The position numbers and the translations under genes were made by a program. A stretch of DNA of 64,000 nucleotides, from positions 144,591 to 208,590 of the forward strand of contig NZ_JACICY010000005.1 in NCBI RefSeq assembly GCF_014196055.1, given 5' to 3'. The DNA is from Novosphingobium hassiacum (GTDB lineage: Bacteria; Pseudomonadota; Alphaproteobacteria; Sphingomonadales; Sphingomonadaceae). Under the pieces are notes generated by a model. It did no database searches, had not been told where the DNA came from, and saw only the letters and a list, made by a program, of their open reading frames with translations. Shown here in pieces: positions 35,779 to 45,197 of the stretch. Every line of letters begins with the position of its first letter. Position 1 is the stretch's first letter.

Positions 35779-37071
35779 ATGCCCCAAGACTTCTCTTCGC
35801 CTGCTGCAGCAAACGAGCAGCGCGATCGCCTGACCGGATTGCCGGGGGCGGCGCAGGCCTCGGCTTGGCTCGACCGAGCGAGCGAGCAGGGTTTCGTCCA
35901 CGCGATGCTGGTGGGTCTGCACAGGTTCCGGTCGGTCAATCTCGCCTATGGACAGGCCAGTGGCGATCTGGCGCTGGCGGAGATCGCGCGGCGGATCAGG
36001 GACTTCGTGGCGGAAGAGCTTGGTGCCGATGCACTGGTGGCGCGTATTGCCGGGGGTGAGTTCCTTGTCGCGAGCACGCTGATCACCAGCCGCGAACGCT
36101 GGCAATGGCTGGCCGAGGCGCTGGCGAGGACCGTGGGCCGGGCGATGCCGATGCATGGCGACGTGCTCAACCTTGCGCCGCGCACTGCGCTGTTGCGCGG
36201 GCAGTCGGGCGAGCGCGGCGCGTCGATGATCGACAGGCTCGATCAGGCGCTGGCGTCGCTGCAGCAGCAGAGCGGGCGGCGCGTGTTGTGGGCCGATGGG
36301 TCGCATCGGGCGCGGGGGCGCAGTGCGGCGCGGCTTGAGGCGGATCTGATCGGCGCCATGACGCGTGACGAGATTGGCCTGGTGTTCCAGCCACAGTTTG
36401 CCGTGGCGGACGGGACCCTGGCGGGCGTGGAGGCGCTGGCGCGGTGGGATCATCCGCAACTTGGACGAATCGGGGCGGAGACGCTGTTCGCGATTGCCGA
36501 GCGGGGTGACCACGTGGCGCAGCTTTCGCGGCATATCGGCAGGCGAGCGCTGGGGATCGCGGCCGGGTGGGCAGTTGCGCTGCCGCTGTCCCTCAACGTG
36601 ACGGCCGAGGATCTGGGGGACGAGACGTTCGCTTCGGACATCCGGGGAATATTGCACGAGACCGGTTTCCCGCCGGCCAATCTGACGCTGGAAGTGACGG
36701 AGCATGCGCTGGTCGCCGATTTCGCGCGATCGGCGCGGGCGCTGGGCGAGCTGGCGGACCTTGGCGTGCGGATTGCGCTCGACGATTTTGGGACGGGCTA
36801 TGCCAACTTCCGGACGCTCAAGGCGTTGCCGGTTGATACGTTGAAGCTGGATGCATCGCTGGCGTGCGACATCGACCATGATCCGCGCGACCGTGCGATT
36901 CTCAAGGCGATCGTGGCGATGGCGCGGGCGCTGGGGCAGAAGGTCGTGGTCGAAGGCATCGAGCGCGAGAGCCAGCTTGCGGTGCTGGCCGAAGAGGGCT
37001 GCGACACGTTTCAGGGGTTCCTGCGTGCGGGGCCATTGCCTGCAGAGAACATCGCCGCGCTGCTGCGCTAG
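35779..37071 (+). CDS. Cyclic di-GMP phosphodiesterase with degenerate GGDEF and intact EAL domain
   Basis: A 430-aa cytoplasmic protein. The N-terminal GGDEF-like domain (about residues 15-165) has AGGEF in place of GGDEF (ARIAGGEFLVAS), so the catalytic Asp is lost. The EAL domain (about 185-425) keeps AGVEALARWDHP, the metal-binding DDFGTGYANFRTL and KLDASL plus VVEGIERESQL, so phosphodiesterase activity is likely. ATG 35779 fits a GGAGG 13 nt upstream; an earlier TTG is less likely. Convergent with mfd; the two stop codons share CTAG at 37068-37071. Confidence 0.92.
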   Translation: MPQDFSSPAAANEQRDRLTGLPGAAQASAWLDRASEQGFVHAMLVGLHRFRSVNLAYGQASGDLALAEIARRIRDFVAEELGADALVARIAGGEFLVASTLITSRERWQWLAEALARTVGRAMPMHGDVLNLAPRTALLRGQSGERGASMIDRLDQALASLQQQSGRRVLWADGSHRARGRSAARLEADLIGAMTRDEIGLVFQPQFAVADGTLAGVEALARWDHPQLGRIGAETLFAIAERGDHVAQLSRHIGRRALGIAAGWAVALPLSLNVTAEDLGDETFASDIRGILHETGFPPANLTLEVTEHALVADFARSARALGELADLGVRIALDDFGTGYANFRTLKALPVDTLKLDASLACDIDHDPRDRAILKAIVAMARALGQKVVVEGIERESQLAVLAEEGCDTFQGFLRAGPLPAENIAALLR

Positions 37072-40000
37072 GTGGCCTTGCGGGCTTTCTTGACGATGGC
37101 TGACAGGCCTTTGGTCAGTTGGACGAGACCGTTCAGGCGACCTTCCGGCGTGCCCCACGCGCGGGTGATGACCAACTTGTTGTCCGGGCGCAGTTTGGCG
37201 ATGCCGTTGAGGCGTTCGATGTAGCCGATCAGACCCATCGGGTCGGGGAAGCTGTCGTTGTGGAAGCTGACCAGCGCACCCTTTGCGCCGACGTCGATCT
37301 TGGCGATGTTGGCGCTGATCGCCTGGCGCTTGATTTCGATCAGGCGGAGCAGGTTCTGCGTTGGCTGCGGTAGCGGGCCGAAACGGTCGATCATCTCGGC
37401 GGCGAGCGCTTCGACCGCGTCGGGGTTTTCGGCATCGTTCATGCGGCGGTAGAGCGCCATGCGGACGGCAAGGTCGGGCACGTAGTCCTCGGGGATCATG
37501 ATCGGGGCATCGACCGTGATCTGCGGGCTGAGCGCGTTGCGTTCACGCGCAAGGGTGATGTCGCCCGCCTTGGCCGCAAGGATCGCGTCTTCGAGCATCG
37601 ACTGGTAGAGTTCGAAGCCGACCTCGCGGATGTGGCCCGACTGTTCGTCGCCGAGCAGGTTGCCCGCGCCGCGGATGTCGAGATCGTGGCTGGCAAGCTG
37701 GAAGCCCGCGCCGAGGCTGTCGAGATCGCCCAGTACCTTGAGGCGCTTTTCGGCGACTTCGGACAGGGCCATGTTCTCGTCATGCGTGAGGTAGGCATAG
37801 GCGCGAATCTTGGCGCGGCCAACGCGTCCGCGCAGCTGGTACAGCTGGGCGAGACCGAAACGGTCGGCGCGGTAGATGACGATGGTGTTGGCAGAGGGAA
37901 TGTCGATGCCGCTTTCGACGATCGTGGTCGAAAGCAGGATTTCGTACTTCTTTTCGTAGAACGCGCCCATGCGGTCCTCGACCTCGGTCGGGCTCATCTG
38001 GCCGTGGGCGGTGACGAAGCGGACTTCGGGGACGTTGAGGCGGAGCCAGTCTTCGAGATCGGCCATGTCGGAGATGCGCGGCACGATGATGAAGCTTTGC
38101 CCGCCGCGCTGGTGTTCGCGCAGCAGTGCCTCGCGCATGACCATGTCGTCCCATGGCATGACGTAAGTGCGCGTGGCGAGGCGATCGACCGGCGGGGTCT
38201 GGATCGTGGACAGTTCGCGCAGGCCCGACATCGCCATCTGCAAGGTGCGCGGGATCGGCGTGGCGGTGAGCGTCAGGACGTGGACGTCAGCCTTGAGCTC
38301 CTTGAGCTTTTCCTTGTGGGTAACGCCGAAGCGCTGTTCTTCGTCGACGACGACGAGGCCGAGGTTCTTGAAGTCGACCGATTTCGACAGCAGCGCGTGG
38401 GTGCCGATGACGACGTCGACCGTGCCGTTGGCAAGGCCCGCCTTGGTTTCACTCGCTTCCTTGGCCGGAACGAGGCGCGAGAGGCGGCCGATGTTGAGCG
38501 GGAAGCCTTTGAAGCGTTCGACGAAGTTGGTGTAGTGCTGGCGGGCGAGCAGGGTGGTCGGCGCGACGACGGCAACCTGCGATCCGGCCATCGCGGCGAC
38601 GAACGCGGCGCGCAGGGCGACCTCGGTCTTGCCGAAGCCGACATCGCCGCAGACGAGGCGGTCCATTGGCTTGCCTTCGACCATGTCGGACAGCACATCC
38701 TCGATCGCGCGCTCCTGATCGTCGGTTTCGTCCCATGGGAAACGATCGACGAAGGGACCGAAGCTGGCGGGATCGACCGGAAGGATCGTGCCCTGCCGCA
38801 AGGCGCGGTGCGCGGCGGTGGCCATGAGCTGGCCGGCCATTTCGAGGATGCGTTCGCGCATCCGGGCCTTGCGGCGCTGCCACGCCTCGCCGCCCAGCTT
38901 GTCGAGGCTGACGCCGTCGCTTTCGGAGCCGTAGCGCGAGAGGACATCGAGGTTCTCGACCGGAATGTAGAGCTTGTCGCCGCCGGAATATTCGAGCTGG
39001 ACGCAATCGTGCGGGGAATCGCCGACCGCAATGGCTTCAAGCCCGATGTAGCGCCCGATGCCGTGGTCCATGTGGACGACGAGATCGCCGGGGGTGAGCG
39101 CGGAAAGTTCGGCGAGGAACGCGTCGGCGTCCTTGCGCTTCTTCTTGCGACGGACGAGGCGGTCGCCAAGGATGTCCTGTTCGGTCAGGACCTCCATCTG
39201 ATCGTTAGCAAAGCCCTGTTCGAGCGGGAGGACGACCGCCACCGGCTTGCCCGATGCGGCAAGGCCAAGCGCTTCCTGCCAGCCATCGGCCATCTGCGGT
39301 ACGATCTTGCCCGCCTCAGCCAGCAGCGAGGCGAGGCGCGAGCGCGAGCCGGTGCTGTAGGCGGCGATGATCGGCTTGCGCCCGCGGGTGCCGAGCGCCG
39401 ACAGGTACTTGGACGCGGCCTCATAGATGTTCGTGCCGCCGCTGGTCGCGGCCGCGCGCTCGGGCGTGAAATCGTGGCTGGAGCTAAAGCCGAAGTCGAT
39501 GACGTGGGCGGATTCCGGCTCTGCGAACAGCGTCGTGCGGTGGACCGGCCAGGCTGCGACCGCGCGGTCCAATTCGTCGCGCGACAGGTACAGCGCGGTT
39601 TCGGCGAGCGGGCGGTAGCTGCCGGGGGCCTTGGACGAGGTATCGAGCCGCGACTGGTGGTAGTCGGCGATGTCGGAGATACGCTCTTCGGCGGCCTTGA
39701 TCGCCGAGGCGTCGATCAGGACGAGGTCGGCTTGCCCGAGGTGATCGAACAGCGTGACGAGGCGGTCTTCGAACAGCGGGAGCCAGTGCTCCATGCCCGC
39801 AAGGCGGCGACCGTCGCTGACCGCCTGATAGAGCGGATCGCCGGTCGCGTTCGCGCCGAACTGTTCGCGGTAGCGGGTGCGGAAGCGCTTGATGCTGTCT
39901 TCATCGAGCAGCGCTTCGCTGGCCGGGAGCAGCAAGTGGGTTTCAACCGGCTGCACCGAGCGCTGCGTGTTCGGATCGAACAGACGCAGCGTTTCGAGTT

Positions 40001-40562
40001 CGTCACCGAAGAAATCGAGCCTGAGGCCGTGGTCCAGCCCTGAGGGGTAGATGTCGAAGACCGAGCCGCGCACGGCGTATTCGCCCGCGTCGACCACGGT
40101 ATCGGTGCGTGAATAGCCCTGCCGCTGGAGCAGGGCGATCAGGCTTTCGCGGCCGATCTCTGCACCCGGCGTGAGCAGGCGCGTAGATTCGCGCACGCGG
40201 AACGGGGTGATGACGCGCTGGAGGACCGCGTTGATCGTGGTGACCAGAAGCTGCGGACCCGTGGGATTGTGCTGCAGGCGCTGGAGCGCGGACAAGCGGC
40301 GGGCGCTGACCGACAGCGCAGGCGAGGCACGGTCGAACGGCAAGCAGTCCCAAGCCGGGAAATCGATGACCTCGAGGTCGGGTGCGAAGTAGGCGGCGCT
40401 GTCGGTAATCGCGCGCATCGCACCTTCGTCGGCCGCGATGAACATGGCGCGGCCCTTGGCCGCGCGCGCGAGATCGGCCAGAACAAGCGGCTGCGCGCCG
40501 CGTGCGACCGAGGACAGCGTGAGCGGCGACTTGGCCGAGAGGATGCGATTGAGATCGGGCAT
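37068..40562 (-). CDS. mfd: Transcription-repair coupling factor
   Basis: An 1164-aa SF2 translocase that releases stalled RNA polymerase at lesions and recruits UvrA. The N-terminal UvrB-like domains, the RNA polymerase interaction domain and the helicase core are in order. Walker A is CGDVGFGKTEVALRAAFVAA, motif II is VVDEEQRFGVTHKE, and motif VI is LYQLRGRVGRAKIRAYAY. The length matches other alphaproteobacteria. The downstream same-strand partner is none; the upstream gene on this strand is sdhE, 27 nt away. Confidence 0.97.
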   Translation of the reverse strand: MPDLNRILSAKSPLTLSSVARGAQPLVLADLARAAKGRAMFIAADEGAMRAITDSAAYFAPDLEVIDFPAWDCLPFDRASPALSVSARRLSALQRLQHNPTGPQLLVTTINAVLQRVITPFRVRESTRLLTPGAEIGRESLIALLQRQGYSRTDTVVDAGEYAVRGSVFDIYPSGLDHGLRLDFFGDELETLRLFDPNTQRSVQPVETHLLLPASEALLDEDSIKRFRTRYREQFGANATGDPLYQAVSDGRRLAGMEHWLPLFEDRLVTLFDHLGQADLVLIDASAIKAAEERISDIADYHQSRLDTSSKAPGSYRPLAETALYLSRDELDRAVAAWPVHRTTLFAEPESAHVIDFGFSSSHDFTPERAAATSGGTNIYEAASKYLSALGTRGRKPIIAAYSTGSRSRLASLLAEAGKIVPQMADGWQEALGLAASGKPVAVVLPLEQGFANDQMEVLTEQDILGDRLVRRKKKRKDADAFLAELSALTPGDLVVHMDHGIGRYIGLEAIAVGDSPHDCVQLEYSGGDKLYIPVENLDVLSRYGSESDGVSLDKLGGEAWQRRKARMRERILEMAGQLMATAAHRALRQGTILPVDPASFGPFVDRFPWDETDDQERAIEDVLSDMVEGKPMDRLVCGDVGFGKTEVALRAAFVAAMAGSQVAVVAPTTLLARQHYTNFVERFKGFPLNIGRLSRLVPAKEASETKAGLANGTVDVVIGTHALLSKSVDFKNLGLVVVDEEQRFGVTHKEKLKELKADVHVLTLTATPIPRTLQMAMSGLRELSTIQTPPVDRLATRTYVMPWDDMVMREALLREHQRGGQSFIIVPRISDMADLEDWLRLNVPEVRFVTAHGQMSPTEVEDRMGAFYEKKYEILLSTTIVESGIDIPSANTIVIYRADRFGLAQLYQLRGRVGRAKIRAYAYLTHDENMALSEVAEKRLKVLGDLDSLGAGFQLASHDLDIRGAGNLLGDEQSGHIREVGFELYQSMLEDAILAAKAGDITLARERNALSPQITVDAPIMIPEDYVPDLAVRMALYRRMNDAENPDAVEALAAEMIDRFGPLPQPTQNLLRLIEIKRQAISANIAKIDVGAKGALVSFHNDSFPDPMGLIGYIERLNGIAKLRPDNKLVITRAWGTPEGRLNGLVQLTKGLSAIVKKARKAT

Positions 40563-40589
40563 GGCTGGTCTAACGCGCGAGGGCTGAAA

Positions 40590-40868
40590 TCAGCGCGGGA
40601 TTTCGACGTAATCCAGCTTGCGCATCGCATCCATCATCGGGCCGGCGTATTTGGCGGGGATCGCTTCGGTGCCGAGCGCCCAGGCCATGATCTCGACGTC
40701 GTCTTCCTCGACCAGTTCCTCGAACAGCGCGATGTCTGCGGCGGTCCATTGCGCGTGGAAACGATCGAAGAAGCAGCCGATCATGTAGTCGGCCTCACGC
40801 GTGCCACGGTGCCACGCGCGAAAGTGCAGGCGGCGCAGGGAAGCGGGGGCGATCTGGGCGTCGGTCAT
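40590..40868 (-). CDS. sdhE: Succinate dehydrogenase assembly factor SdhE
   Basis: A 92-aa protein needed to attach FAD covalently to succinate dehydrogenase. The RGxxE motif is in AWHRGTREADYMIGCF (about residues 18-33), followed by a helical bundle ending in DYVEIPR. The start at 40868 (MTDAQIAPASLRRLHFRAWH) was chosen; a longer frame adds an Arg/Pro leader. It precedes mfd by 27 nt on the same strand, so the two are probably co-transcribed, as in many sphingomonads. Confidence 0.93.
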   Translation of the reverse strand: MTDAQIAPASLRRLHFRAWHRGTREADYMIGCFFDRFHAQWTAADIALFEELVEEDDVEIMAWALGTEAIPAKYAGPMMDAMRKLDYVEIPR

Positions 40869-40974
40869 GCCAGTGCCGTTAGGACGATATGCGCGGCGAA
40901 ACAAGCCGGGGCGGCCTACTCTTGGGTTCATCGCCGAACCATCCCGACGCCGGAGCGCCGGGATGGCGTGAGGC

Positions 40975-41379
40975 TTACTTCGCCTGCAGCGCGGCGAGGA
41001 TGTCGGCTGGCTGGCGACCGATCAGGTCCTTGGACAGTTCGCCGAGGAGTGCGCTCTGGACGGCCTTGCTGTAATAGTGGCGCAGTTCGCCCAAGGTGCG
41101 CGGCGTGGCGATGACGACCAGTTGCTCGATCTTGTGATCCTGCACCTGCTTGTTGAGCCATTCGCCAACGGCTGCGGCATGGGCGTCTTCGTCACGCTGA
41201 TTGCCCGAGGGATTGGCGGAACTGGTCGCGTGGCGGCCGCCCGAACCGAAGTTTTCCTCGACGAGTTCGGGGGTTTGCAACGCGGTCAGTTCAGGCGTGG
41301 CCTCGGTTCCGGCATTGCGGAAGACCTGCCAGTCCTCGCCGTCGACGAGGGCGATGACGGCGCCATGGGGGATCAACAT
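40975..41379 (-). CDS. Host attachment protein family (baeRF-type) protein
   Basis: A 134-aa protein that begins MLIPHGAVIALVDGEDWQVF and contains DAHAAAVGEWLNKQVQDHKI and LVVIATPRTLGELRHYYSKA, the pattern of the host-attachment family (first linked to plant attachment in Agrobacterium), which is related to the archaeal/eukaryotic release-factor fold. Cellular role is not defined. ATG 41379 was chosen because the frame upstream of it overlaps the recG promoter region. Confidence 0.82.
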   Translation of the reverse strand: MLIPHGAVIALVDGEDWQVFRNAGTEATPELTALQTPELVEENFGSGGRHATSSANPSGNQRDEDAHAAAVGEWLNKQVQDHKIEQLVVIATPRTLGELRHYYSKAVQSALLGELSKDLIGRQPADILAALQAK

Positions 41380-41522
41380 CGTATTGGACTCCTGTATCTG
41401 TCGGTACTGAACGAACGAAGCGCGCAATTGGCACTCGGATCCATGCGTTGGGTCAAAAATTGGCGTAGATTTCGGCTCGTGTGGCATTGGCGAATGGCCT
41501 GCGTTCCGCCTATGTCCGCCAA

Positions 41523-43580
41523 ATGCGCCCCGACGTCCTCAACCCGCTGTTCGCCGAGACCGGCAGCCTGAAAGGCGTCGGCCCGGGGCTGGCGCGTCCG
41601 CTGGACAAGCTGGGACTGACGCGGGTGCGGGATCTGGCCTATCACTTGCCCGACCGGTTCGTGGCACGGCGGGCCGTGGCGAACCTCGATGAGGGCGGCA
41701 TCGGCGAGCAGATCGTGATTGCCCTGACTCCGCGCGACTACAAGCAGGCTGCGGGGCGCGGGCCGTTCCGCGTTTTGGCCGAGGATGCGGTAGGCAACTA
41801 TGTCGCGCTCACCTATTTCGGGCGGGCGGCCTACTCGGGCAAGAAGCAGTTGCCGTTGGGTGAGAAGCGCTGGGTGGCAGGCAGGCTCGACCAGTATGGG
41901 CAGACCTGGCAGATCGTCCATCCCGATCATGTCAGCGAAGACAGTGCCGGGATGCTGGGGCAGCTGAACGAGGCGGTCTATCCGCTTTCGGACGGGATGA
42001 CGCAGGGACGGCTGGCCGGATTGGTGCAGCAGGCACTGGCGCAGCTGCCCGAACTTCCCGAATGGATCGAGCCGGGGCTGGCGGCGAAGATGGACTGGCC
42101 GCGCTGGCACGAGGCGTTGCCGCTAGCGCACAAGGCACAACACCCTGCCGCGCGCGACCGACTGGCCTACGACGAACTGCTGGCCAACAGCCTGGCGCTG
42201 ATGCTGGTGCGGCAGAGCAATCGCGCGCGGCAGGGAACGCCGCTGCATGGCGATGGGCGCATCCGGGCGAAGCTGAACCTGCCGTTCGCGCTGACGGGCG
42301 CGCAGGTGCGCTCGATTGCCGAGATCGAGGGTGATGTGGCGCAAGGTGCGCCGATGTTGCGGCTGCTGCAGGGCGATGTCGGGTCGGGCAAAACCGCGGT
42401 CGCGCTCCACGCTATGCTGATCGCGGTCGAGGCGGGCGGGCAGGCGGCTCTGCTGGCGCCGACCGAGATCTTGGCACGTCAGCATGCCGAAACACTGACG
42501 CGGATGGCGGCTGGAACGGGTGTGAACATCGCGCTGCTGACCGGGCGCGACAAGGGCAAGGCGCGCGAATCGATCCTGATGGGCCTGATCGACGGTTCCA
42601 TCGACATTTGCGTGGGGACGCATGCGATCTTTCAGGACACGGTCGCCTATCGCAACCTGGCGTTGGTCGTGATCGACGAACAGCACCGGTTCGGCGTGGG
42701 CCAGCGCCTGATGCTGACGCAGAAGGCCCGGCGCGCTCCGCACTGCCTGGCGATGACCGCAACGCCGATCCCGCGCACGCTGACTCTGGCACAATATGGC
42801 GAGATGGACGTCTCGCGGCTCGACGAGATGCCCCCCGGGAGGCAGGCGATCGACACGCGGGTGATCGCTTTGGAGCGGCTGGCCGATGTCGTGGATGGGA
42901 TCGGGCGCCACATCGACAAGGGCGCGCAGGCCTACTGGGTGTGCCCGATGGTGCGCGAACTGGAAAACGAGGACATCGCTGCTGCCGAAGCGCGCCACGC
43001 GGCGCTGAAGGAGCGGTTCGGCGATACCGTGGTCATGGTCCACGGACAGATGCGACCCGAAGCCAAGGATGCCGCGATGGAGCGGTTTGCGCGGGGCGAT
43101 GCCAAGGTGCTGGTCGCGACGACGGTAATCGAGGTGGGCGTCGATGTGCCCAACGCTACGCTGATGGTGATCGAACAGGCCGAGCGGTTCGGGCTGGCCC
43201 AGTTGCACCAGCTACGTGGACGCGTGGGGCGGGGAAGTCAGCAATCGACCTGCCTGCTGCTGCGTGGCGACGCGCTGTCCGAAACCGGACGCGAGCGGCT
43301 GGCGCTGATGCGTGAGACGCAGGACGGGTTTCGGCTGGCGGAAGAGGATCTACGGCTGCGCGGGGGCGGCGAGTTGCTCGGAACGCGGCAATCAGGTGAT
43401 ACGCCGTTCAAGGTTGCGGATTTCGAGCAGATCGCGCGGCTGCTGCCGCTGGCGCACGACGATGCGCGATTGCTGATGGAGCGTGATGGGGGACTTTCAT
43501 CACCGCGCGGGGAAGCAGCGCGCTTGCTGCTGTATCTGTTTGAACGCGACTGGGGCGTCCAACTTCTGCGCGGGGGTTGA
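41523..43580 (+). CDS. recG: ATP-dependent DNA helicase RecG
   Basis: A 685-aa replication-fork reversal helicase. The N-terminal wedge domain starts with SLKGVGPGLARPLDKLGL; helicase motif I is LLQGDVGSGKTAVALHAM, motif II is VVIDEQHRFGVGQ, motif III MTATPIPRTL and motif VI QLHQLRGRVGRGSQQ. ATG 41523 (MRPDVLNPLFAETG) fits the family start; an in-frame GTG 14 codons earlier is less likely. Confidence 0.96.
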   Translation: MRPDVLNPLFAETGSLKGVGPGLARPLDKLGLTRVRDLAYHLPDRFVARRAVANLDEGGIGEQIVIALTPRDYKQAAGRGPFRVLAEDAVGNYVALTYFGRAAYSGKKQLPLGEKRWVAGRLDQYGQTWQIVHPDHVSEDSAGMLGQLNEAVYPLSDGMTQGRLAGLVQQALAQLPELPEWIEPGLAAKMDWPRWHEALPLAHKAQHPAARDRLAYDELLANSLALMLVRQSNRARQGTPLHGDGRIRAKLNLPFALTGAQVRSIAEIEGDVAQGAPMLRLLQGDVGSGKTAVALHAMLIAVEAGGQAALLAPTEILARQHAETLTRMAAGTGVNIALLTGRDKGKARESILMGLIDGSIDICVGTHAIFQDTVAYRNLALVVIDEQHRFGVGQRLMLTQKARRAPHCLAMTATPIPRTLTLAQYGEMDVSRLDEMPPGRQAIDTRVIALERLADVVDGIGRHIDKGAQAYWVCPMVRELENEDIAAAEARHAALKERFGDTVVMVHGQMRPEAKDAAMERFARGDAKVLVATTVIEVGVDVPNATLMVIEQAERFGLAQLHQLRGRVGRGSQQSTCLLLRGDALSETGRERLALMRETQDGFRLAEEDLRLRGGGELLGTRQSGDTPFKVADFEQIARLLPLAHDDARLLMERDGGLSSPRGEAARLLLYLFERDWGVQLLRGG

Positions 43581-43588
43581 GCGAGATC

Positions 43589-43621
43589 GGGCGGCGCGAA
43601 AAGGGGGAAAACGCGCCGCCC
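43589..43621 (+). terminator. Bidirectional terminator between recG and the exported repeat protein
   Basis: Perfect 10-bp arms GGGCGGCGCG / CGCGCCGCCC (43589-43598 and 43612-43621) with loop AAAAGGGGGAAAA lie between convergent genes. Confidence 0.7.
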
Positions 43622-43636
43622 GCTCCCTGACGAATT

Positions 43637-44203
43637 TTACTTGCCGACGGTGGATTTACCCGCGCTGGCGGTGGCGTCGGCAAATTCCTGCGCGGTCATG
43701 CCGATCATCAGGCCCGCGCTGCCTTGGGCAACCGACGACTTGGGCAGCTTGACCTTGGTCTTGCCGGTATCGAGCACGAAGTCGGCTTCGGCAACTTCGG
43801 CGATCTTCCCGAGCGCGGTTGTGCCGTCCGACGCGTGGACGGCGGCCCCGACCACGATTGATGAAGCCAGCGCGGCCGATGCGTCAGCCGCAGCCCTGGT
43901 CGCGGCGGCATCGAGATCTGCCTTCGACATGGCAAGCACCGGACCCTTGGGGCTGGTGCCAAGCGAGGTGAGCGCGAGGGTCGCCGTGGTCGTGCCTGTG
44001 TCGATGACGAAGTTTGGTGCCGTGACGCTCTTGATCTTTCCGACTTCGGCGCCCGATGTGTCGTAGACGGTCGCGCCGACCGTCACGGATGCTGCGGCGG
44101 CTTTTGCGGTGGACGCAGGTGCCTGCGCCTGCGCCGATGCAGGCACTGCAAGAAGCGCAAGCGGCGCTGCGCACGAGAGGATGAATGCTGTCTTGTTGAT
44201 CAC
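43637..44203 (-). CDS. Exported protein with two tandem PRC-barrel-like repeats
   Basis: A 188-aa protein. A GTG start (44201-44203) follows AAGGA by 9 nt and gives MINKTAFILSCAAPLALLAV with a clear signal peptide cleaved near ASAQA (about residue 25). The mature part has two copies of about 45 residues: VTVGATVYDTSGAEVGKIKS and IVVGAAVHASDGTTALGKIA, each followed by a strand (NFVIDTGTTT, DFVLDTGKTK). The G-x-V-x-D/S-x-G-x-x-x-G-K-I pattern resembles PRC-barrel strands. An Ala-rich helix (about 90-110) links them. Function unknown, possibly envelope-associated. Confidence 0.75.
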   Translation of the reverse strand: MINKTAFILSCAAPLALLAVPASAQAQAPASTAKAAAASVTVGATVYDTSGAEVGKIKSVTAPNFVIDTGTTTATLALTSLGTSPKGPVLAMSKADLDAAATRAAADASAALASSIVVGAAVHASDGTTALGKIAEVAEADFVLDTGKTKVKLPKSSVAQGSAGLMIGMTAQEFADATASAGKSTVGK

Positions 44204-44370
44204 TATGCGATCCTTATTGTTGCACAAATAGTGATGTAACAATGGGATGCTATGACGCAGGTTCCATCGGGCTTGCGGCGAATGCGGGTATTTTCGGGGC
44301 TGCCCGAGCCTGCAAAACGGTTCATCCCCCGGTGGGAAACGCCTCATCGCAGGCAAGGCCAGACCCTGAC

Positions 44371-44880
44371 TCAGCTGCTTTCCGACACCTCGACGTAATT
44401 CATGTCCGCTGCGGGCAGATCGTCCTCGGCAACCTGCGCCTGCAACTCGGCCTCGCGCGCTTCCATGTCCTTGAGCATGGCCTTCAGATCAATGTGCGCG
44501 TTGCGCGCCATCCAGAACACGCCTTTGCCGTCCTGTTCTTCTTCCTTGTGGTGATGCTCCATTTGCTCGCCCAGCACCTGCAGTTTTGGGCCGAAGGAAT
44601 CGGTGTCCGTGTCGGGCGAAAGGACATCGTTGATGATCAGCTTGCCGGTGTCGTGTTCGACCAGGCCCTCGGTCAGTTTGTCATCATGGCCATTGCCGCG
44701 CAGCGCGGGGTAGAGAAACTCTTCTTCGAGGGCCATGTGGATCTTGACGAGCCCCGCCACGCGGATGCCGAGCCGCTGTTTCTCGTCACCCTCAGCCTTG
44801 TCGACTTTTTCGAACAGGGCTTCGATGCGGTCGTGATCGGCTTCGAGTTTGACGATTGCGTCGGCGTAAGTATCGGCCAT
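44371..44880 (-). CDS. Hemerythrin domain-containing protein
   Basis: A 169-aa four-helix bundle with candidate di-iron ligands H16 (EADHDRIEALF), H48 and E52 (KIHMALEEEFLYP), H75 (LVEHDTGK) and a His-rich turn EHHHKEEEQDGKGVF. This arrangement fits bacterial hemerythrins that bind oxygen or sense redox stress. A glutamate-rich C-terminal coiled segment (DMEAREAELQAQVAEDDLP) follows. Single gene, ATG 44880, next to tRNA-Pro. Confidence 0.9.
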   Translation of the reverse strand: MADTYADAIVKLEADHDRIEALFEKVDKAEGDEKQRLGIRVAGLVKIHMALEEEFLYPALRGNGHDDKLTEGLVEHDTGKLIINDVLSPDTDTDSFGPKLQVLGEQMEHHHKEEEQDGKGVFWMARNAHIDLKAMLKDMEAREAELQAQVAEDDLPAADMNYVEVSESS

Positions 44881-44986
44881 GAGGCGCTCCGGATGAGAGG
44901 ACTGCTGGCTGAAAGCGCGAAGGCCGCCGACGTTCCCGTCGGCGGCCCAGTGCGTGTAACAAGGACGTGCCTTGAATAGGGTGATT

Positions 44987-45063
44987 TGGTCGGGGAAAGA
45001 GGATTCGAACCTCCGGCCCCTGCCTCCCGAAGACAGTGCTCTACCAGGCTGAGCTATTCCCCG
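44987..45063 (-). tRNA. tRNA-Pro (anticodon CGG)
   Basis: A 77-nt minus-strand cloverleaf with encoded CCA. Acceptor CGGGGAA pairs with TTCCCCG, discriminator A. Anticodon stem CTGTC/GGCAG (one wobble) closes TTCGGGA, giving CGG. T loop TTCGAAT. Confidence 0.96.
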
Positions 45064-45197
45064 ACCGATCAGCAGCCAGTTACCCGGCCGCAAGGCAGGG
45101 GCGCGCTATACGAAGCAGTTCCCGGGCTGGCAAGAAGGGTGCACAAGTTTTTTGCGGGCACGATTTTGCTTCGGGTGGGTGGTCGCGGTAGGGCTGG

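Noticed and set aside
34855..37158. 767-codon minus-strand frame joining nadK to sequence opposite the EAL gene
   Set aside because: Only the last 259 residues (nadK) have family motifs; the upstream part is the mirror of the GGDEF-EAL gene.
37632..40043. Open frame of 803 codons on the plus strand opposite mfd
   Set aside because: It mirrors mfd codons and shows no family motif; long antisense frames are expected at this GC content.
40975..41379. Host-attachment family protein as part of a symbiosis or defence locus
   Set aside because: Neighbours are sdhE, mfd and recG, all housekeeping; no defence or attachment gene is nearby.
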